Origin: Bacteroidota bacterium
GTDB taxonomy: Bacteria; Bacteroidota; Bacteroidia; Cytophagales; Cyclobacteriaceae
Assembly: GCA_016866385.1 (NCBI GenBank)
Contig: VGMU01000017.1
Span: 1-44,463 of the forward strand
DNA: 44,463 nt
Direction: 5' to 3'
Shown: positions 42,888-44,463 of the stretch, piece by piece
Numbering within the stretch: the first letter of the stretch is position 1
How the letters are laid out: every line of letters starts with the position of its first letter
Made by a program: the position numbers and the translations under genes
Notes under the pieces: generated by a model
The model's input: the letters and a program-made list of their open reading frames with translations, nothing else
What the model was told of the DNA's origin: nothing
Database searches by the model: none

Positions 42888-43583
42888 ATGGCGAGGATAA
42901 TTTCTATAGAAACTTCCACTGAGGTATGTTCGGTTGCTCTTCACGAGCAGGGTCAACTTGTAGCTTTAAGCGAAATCAAGCGACAAGGAGCCCATGCTGA
43001 AGAATTGATGGGATTGCTGGAAGAGGTGGTGCTTGCTGGAGGCATTACATTTTCAGGTATCGATGCGTTGGCAGTTTCTCAAGGCCCTGGTTCGTATACG
43101 GGTCTTCGAATTGGAGTATCTACCGCTAAAGGGCTTGCCTATGGCCTAGGCAAACCCTTAATTGGGATCAATACCTTAGAAGCCATTGCGTCTAGTGTGG
43201 AGGTTGAGTACGGGGGAAGCATAGTTGTGGCCTTGGATGCACGAAGAATGGAAATATTTACCCAAACTTTTGATAGTCGCATGGCAGCAAAGGGACCCAT
43301 TAGTGCATTAATATTGGATGAAGGGGCCTTTTCAGGTGAGCTAATGCAGGGGAAAGTATATTTTGTGGGAGATGCAGTAGAAAAAATTAAGGAGGTGGTT
43401 CAGCATCCTTATGCGGTATTTGTAGAGAATTATCCCCATGTGCTCTCCGCAAAGTGGATGGGAAAACTAGCCTATGACAAGTATAGGCAGAAAAAATTTG
43501 AAGATATTGCCTATTTTGTTCCCAATTATTTAAAAGAATTTAAAGCCTTGCACTCAAAAAAGAATCCTTTTTCAAGCCTATGA
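42888..43583 (+). CDS. tsaB: tRNA threonylcarbamoyladenosine biosynthesis protein TsaB
   Basis: Non-catalytic ASKHA-fold partner of TsaD in forming t6A37 of ANN-decoding tRNAs. The 231-residue protein opens IISIETSTEVCSVALHEQG, has RQGAHAEELMGLLEEVV, and the TsaB signature AVSQGPGSYTGLRIGVSTAKGLAYGLGKPLIGINTLEA. The C-terminus keeps FVPNYLKEF. Its last codons overlap the next gene by 4 bases (ATGA). tsaD and tsaE are not in the window. Confidence 0.94.
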   Translation: MARIISIETSTEVCSVALHEQGQLVALSEIKRQGAHAEELMGLLEEVVLAGGITFSGIDALAVSQGPGSYTGLRIGVSTAKGLAYGLGKPLIGINTLEAIASSVEVEYGGSIVVALDARRMEIFTQTFDSRMAAKGPISALILDEGAFSGELMQGKVYFVGDAVEKIKEVVQHPYAVFVENYPHVLSAKWMGKLAYDKYRQKKFEDIAYFVPNYLKEFKALHSKKNPFSSL

Positions 43584-44089
43584 GTGAAATTTCTAATAGA
43601 GTAGCATCAAGCCCCATTATTTCCTTGAATATGGAAGAGTTTTATCCCCGTGAAGAGCGGGTGGGATTTGATGTGTCTGACTTTTTGGTAGAAAGACTCC
43701 TGCTCAAGGAAAAGGAATTTAGGCAGGCGTTGAAAGATTTGGAATGGTCTATCTACAAGGATAAATGGGTAGCCATTTATTGCTCAGAAGATGCCATAGT
43801 ACCTACCTGGGCTTATATGCTGGCATGTACTTATTTAGAGGGACTAGCCAAGGGCTACTGTGTAGGTAATTTGGAAAATTTGGAGCAGTACATTGCAGAG
43901 CAAACGTTGAGGAACCTTCCTTTGGATGAATTCAAAGATAGGCCAGTCGTGATTAAGGGATGTTCCAAAGTGTCCATACCTCTTTTTGCCTACGGCAGGT
44001 TGGTCTCTTTATTGCAAAAGGAGGCAAAAAGCTTGATGTTTGGAGAGCCATGTAGTACGGTACCCCTGGTGAAGAAGCCTAAGTCTTAA
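43580..44089 (+). CDS. DUF2480 family protein
   Basis: A 169-residue protein of unknown function. It fits the Bacteroidota-restricted DUF2480 family as I remember it: NRVASSPIISLNMEEFYPREERVGFDVSDFLVERLLLKEKEFRQALK, then KWVAIYCSEDAIVPTWAYMLA and VVIKGCSKVSIPLFAYGRLVSLLQKEAKSLMFGEPCSTVPL. No signal peptide or membrane segment; cytoplasmic. It overlaps tsaB by 4 bases and is the last gene of the rpmH-to-DUF2480 run. Two conserved cysteine contexts (YCSEDA, KGCSKV) could be functional. Confidence 0.85.
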   Translation: MSEISNRVASSPIISLNMEEFYPREERVGFDVSDFLVERLLLKEKEFRQALKDLEWSIYKDKWVAIYCSEDAIVPTWAYMLACTYLEGLAKGYCVGNLENLEQYIAEQTLRNLPLDEFKDRPVVIKGCSKVSIPLFAYGRLVSLLQKEAKSLMFGEPCSTVPLVKKPKS

Positions 44090-44139
44090 GTTTTTTTGAT
44101 TTGCCTAGTGGATTAGGACAATTTTTGTTGCCCAAACGC

Positions 44140-44170
44140 TTGTGTAATCCCCTTCTCTAGTCTATGTTTG
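44140..44170 (+). promoter_or_regulatory. rRNA operon promoter P1
   Basis: TTG at 44140-44142, a 20-base spacer, TATGTTTG at 44163-44170 (full TAnnTTTG match). The start would be near 44175, so a perfect 9-base-pair hairpin, TCCCATTCA - AAAAA - TGAATGGGA (44174-44196), forms the extreme 5' end of the transcript. Confidence 0.65.
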
Positions 44171-44256
44171 CACTCCCATTCAAAAAATGAATGGGAATAG
44201 GTGCAAAAAAGGCTTGGGTGAGGATATAAAAATCCAAACTTTTTTTTCGGTAAGGT

Positions 44257-44287
44257 TTTGTTAAGAAGAAACAAAATAGGATCTTTG
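44257..44287 (+). promoter_or_regulatory. rRNA operon promoter P2
   Basis: TTTG at 44257-44260, 19-base spacer, GATCTTTG at 44280-44287 (one mismatch to TAnnTTTG). The bases after the box (TTTGCACTCTCATTT) repeat those after P1 (TTTGCACTCCCATTC), so P1 and P2 look like duplicated promoters with a shared start region. Confidence 0.55.
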
Positions 44288-44318
44288 CACTCTCATTTTG
44301 GGACGAGGGTCTCCACAA

Positions 44319-44352
44319 TTTTCCAAAAAAGTTGGAAAAAAAGTTCTTTGAA
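44319..44352 (+). promoter_or_regulatory. Leader hairpin and boxA-like antitermination site before 16S rRNA
   Basis: TTTTCCAA - AAAAG - TTGGAAAA forms an 8-base-pair hairpin (44319-44339). GTTCTTTGAA at 44343-44352 follows and closely matches bacterial rRNA boxA sequences (TGYTCTTTRA). It is the expected loading site for Nus-factor antitermination. The remaining ~90 bases to 16S carry two AATAGAATA-type copies (44368-44375, 44423-44431). Confidence 0.6.
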
Positions 44353-44439
44353 GTGATGTAAGGCGAAATAGAATACTCTGAGAAGAGGGGCTTTATGGGT
44401 ATGCTTTACCTGTAGGGCGAACAATAGAATAGTTACTTT

Positions 44440-44463
44440 ACAATGGAGAGTTTGATCCTGGCT
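44440..44463 (+). rRNA. rrs: 16S ribosomal RNA, 5' end only
   Basis: AGAGTTTGATCCTGGCT at 44447-44463 is the universal start of bacterial 16S rRNA (E. coli positions 8-24). Counting back puts base 1 at about 44440. Only about 24 bases of the gene lie in the window. Confidence 0.95.

Noticed and set aside
1..44463. CRISPR array, prophage, insertion sequence or tRNA gene
   Set aside because: I saw no regularly spaced repeats, transposase or integrase, phage structural genes or cloverleaf-like sequences in the gaps.

Overview
The window is a stretch of chromosome from a Bacteroidota bacterium, most likely a Cytophagales/Cyclobacteriaceae-type organism. Several things point there. Promoters fit the Bacteroidota form TTTG-N19/20-TAnnTTTG, and upstream regions are A-rich with little Shine-Dalgarno sequence. 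Diagnostic proteins include a DUF2480 protein, an exonuclease-DnaE fusion, a fused alpha/beta 2-oxoacid dehydrogenase E1, paired M16 peptidases and a YwqK-repeat protein. The last ~24 bases are the 5' end of a 16S rRNA gene. The assignment comes from recognising protein families by eye, not from a search.

Layout. Positions 1-10349 are all on the minus strand: a frameshifted TolB-like propeller gene, mnmH-selD (selenium modification of tRNA), thioredoxin, DNA polymerase III alpha, and an overlapping glycosyltransferase - ECF sigma factor - rsmG cluster. Positions 10473-13595 (plus) hold tgt - lptG/lptF-type permease - DMT transporter, convergent with ispE (minus). Positions 14734-26168 are the centrepiece: promoter, 18-codon leader peptide, competing hairpins, terminator, then ilvD-ilvB-ilvN-ilvC-leuA-leuC-leuD-cimA-leuB. 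These genes make valine, leucine and, through citramalate, isoleucine. Next come truA (plus), convergent with a GNAT acetyltransferase and a fused branched-chain/pyruvate dehydrogenase E1 (minus). Positions 29823-38801 (plus) carry rimO, a YwqK-repeat protein, an acyltransferase-like protein, an adenosine-kinase-like PfkB enzyme and an active/inactive M16 peptidase pair. An M61 peptidase (minus) diverges from rpmH-rnpA-ctpA-tsaB-DUF2480, followed by tandem rRNA promoters, a boxA-like site and the start of 16S rRNA.

How parts work together. The ilv/leu operon holds the shared Ilv enzymes plus two related Claisen-type synthases. LeuA opens the leucine branch. A Leptospira-type citramalate synthase feeds LeuCD and LeuB a second substrate, giving 2-oxobutyrate without threonine deaminase. 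LeuCDB therefore serve both leucine and isoleucine, which fits a single leader carrying Leu, Val and Ile codons. No ilvE or ilvA is present in the window. The strongest candidate for something little described is this ribosome-mediated branched-chain amino acid attenuator in a Bacteroidota genome. Its four mutually exclusive RNA segments can be read directly from the sequence.
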